A program made the position numbers and the translations under genes. Below the pieces are notes generated by a model. That model worked only from the letters and a program-made list of their open reading frames with translations, searched no databases and was not told where the DNA came from. This document shows, piece by piece, positions 63,066 to 64,000 of a DNA stretch of 64,000 nt (position 1 is the first letter of the stretch; each line of letters begins with the position of its first letter). The DNA is from Pseudoduganella danionis (lineage in GTDB: Bacteria; Pseudomonadota; Gammaproteobacteria; Burkholderiales; Burkholderiaceae_D), in assembly GCF_009720775.1 (NCBI RefSeq), contig NZ_WNKW01000001.1, positions 1,178,001 to 1,242,000 on the forward strand, in the 5' to 3' direction.

Positions 63066-63604
63066 AAGCGATTTGTGTGTATTGCGGTGCCAATCCCGGC
63101 CATGATGCCCGCTATGCGGAAGCCGCCCGTGCACTGGGACGGGCCATGGTGGAACAGAATCTGGCACTGGTGTACGGTGGCGGCAATGTCGGCCTGATGG
63201 GCGTGATAGCCGACGAAGTGCTCAAGTACGGTGGCGAAGTGACGGGCGTGATCCCCACCGCGCTGGTCGAGCGTGAAGTGGGGCATACCGGCCTGACGCG
63301 CCAGTTCATCGTCAAGGATATGCATGAACGCAAAGCCATGATGGCCAGTCTGGCCGATGGTTTCATTGCCATGCCGGGTGGCATGGGCACGCTGGAAGAA
63401 CTGTTCGAAATGCTGACCTGGTCGCAGCTAGGCATACACCGCAAGCCCGTGGGCCTGCTGAATGTGGCGGGCTTTTACGACCAGCTAGCCGGCTTCATCA
63501 GCCACGCCAGCGCGCAAGGCTTTATTCGCCCCGAACATGTGGCATTGATGCAGCTAGAGGCCGAGCCGGAACATCTGCTGCGGCGCTTGAGCCAAGCTAA
63601 ATAG
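63062..63604 (+). CDS. LOG-family phosphoribohydrolase (TIGR00730)
   Basis: A 180-residue Rossmann-fold protein starting with TTG at 63062 (MKAICVYCGAN). The motif PGGMGTLEELFEMLTW and the N-terminal VYCGANPGHDARY identify the LOG/YgdH-like nucleotide 5'-monophosphate phosphoribohydrolase family, which releases cytokinin-type bases from nucleotides. The start codon lies within the upstream gene's stop, indicating coupling. Confidence 0.9.
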   Translation: MKAICVYCGANPGHDARYAEAARALGRAMVEQNLALVYGGGNVGLMGVIADEVLKYGGEVTGVIPTALVEREVGHTGLTRQFIVKDMHERKAMMASLADGFIAMPGGMGTLEELFEMLTWSQLGIHRKPVGLLNVAGFYDQLAGFISHASAQGFIRPEHVALMQLEAEPEHLLRRLSQAK

Positions 63605-63635
63605 TCCGGTCTGAATAATTCAAATTTTCGGCGCT

Positions 63636-64000
63636 TTAGCACGCCACAGCTACCGTCGCTAGGCCACCGCGAGCTGAGGCCGCAATAACCGAATCGCAAG
63701 CAGAGCCTAAAGAAGCCGCAGCTTCCGCAAGATCATGTGCAGGCTGCGGCCACAGCCGCAAAGCCGCTGGCAATTTCGTGGTTTGCCGTTCTACGTCGCG
63801 CCATACTCGTACGATCACCGTTCTCAATTTCTTCAAGCTAGCAACCATGCGCTTGTATTGAAGAGGGAAAGTGCGGAGCCCACTTCTGCTCCAAGATTTG
63901 CCAGTCGATGTGCTGCGCCAGACCGGCCAGTGGATGCTGCAGATTTACCAGCTCATCCAGTCGTTGGCGGAACATCTCATGGCTTTGCGATCCGGCTGAC
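63636..64000 (-). mobile_element. Decayed IS5-family transposase remnant, cut by the window edge
   Basis: On the minus strand from the edge, SQSHEMFRQRLDELVNLQHPLAGLAQHIDW is the N-terminal signature of IS5-group transposases and ends at a stop at 63838. In another frame, SLKKLRTVIVRVWRDVERQ (63837-63780) matches the middle of the same transposases. The intervening catalytic part is missing, so this is an internally deleted, inactive copy. The stretch 63605-63780 shows nothing else recognisable. Confidence 0.65.

Noticed and set aside
63636..63848. 70-codon minus-strand ORF as a real gene
   Set aside because: Its N-terminal part is a transposase fragment and the rest has no recognisable features; it belongs to the IS5 remnant.

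Overview
The window is a chromosomal segment of a high-GC betaproteobacterium. The order pcm-nlpD-rpoS-rlmD, the divergent suhB/trmJ pair, the phasin next to a TetR regulator, and many Burkholderiales-type envelope genes point to the Oxalobacteraceae (Janthinobacterium/Duganella/Massilia relatives). That placement is an inference from gene content. The coding is dense and conventional. I saw no rRNA, tRNA, CRISPR array or prophage. The only mobile DNA is a decayed IS5-type transposase fragment at the right edge.

Layout. 1-3.9 kb: end of pcm, then nlpD, rpoS and rlmD, closed by a strong bidirectional terminator. 4.0-5.8 kb: an SDR oxidoreductase divergent from a LysR regulator. 5.9-13.8 kb: a large alpha-2-macroglobulin with an intact thioester motif, overlapping pbpC. 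13.9-20.9 kb: a secreted four-cysteine protein, a giant DUF748/AsmA-like protein, a RhtA-type exporter, AlaC and an unknown protein. 21-24.1 kb: a quinone oxidoreductase/LysR divergent pair and an AI-2E-type permease. 24.2-30.4 kb: an unknown 74-residue gene and a PAP2-diacylglycerol kinase-metallophosphoesterase cluster diverge from two tandem LexA-type boxes. The cluster faces a cardiolipin synthase-like gene and a membrane 'Gcr recombinase'.

30.5-48.2 kb: an envelope and stress block. It holds three glycine-zipper proteins, a tiny lmo0937-type membrane protein, a Crp/Fnr regulator, AsmA, DUF4398 and OmpA lipoproteins, a ferritin-like protein, the DUF883-YqjE-YqjK trio, patatin, a BON lipoprotein, YihY, an OprF-like porin, MtfA, a TraR/DksA zinc-finger protein and unknown lipoproteins. 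Seven noncoding or gene-end palindromes with the pattern GTnCG-N4-CGnAC are scattered through this block upstream of these genes. The 5-4-5 spacing is typical of Crp/Fnr-family operators, and one copy sits just upstream of the Crp/Fnr gene itself. I infer an undescribed stress regulon.

48.3-64 kb: hyi, rhlE, suhB, trmJ, a TAT-signal/GMC oxidoreductase pair, a membrane-anchored lipase, then a PAS histidine kinase followed by a very large REC-REC-GAF-PAS-GGDEF-EAL-REC protein that is broken by one extra A. Next come a phasin, a TetR regulator, a tetratricopeptide-like protein, a LOG-family phosphoribohydrolase and the IS5 remnant.

The most promising leads are the 5-4-5 palindrome family, the tandem SOS boxes over a small unknown gene and a lipid-phosphatase cluster, and the frameshifted cyclic-di-GMP hub.
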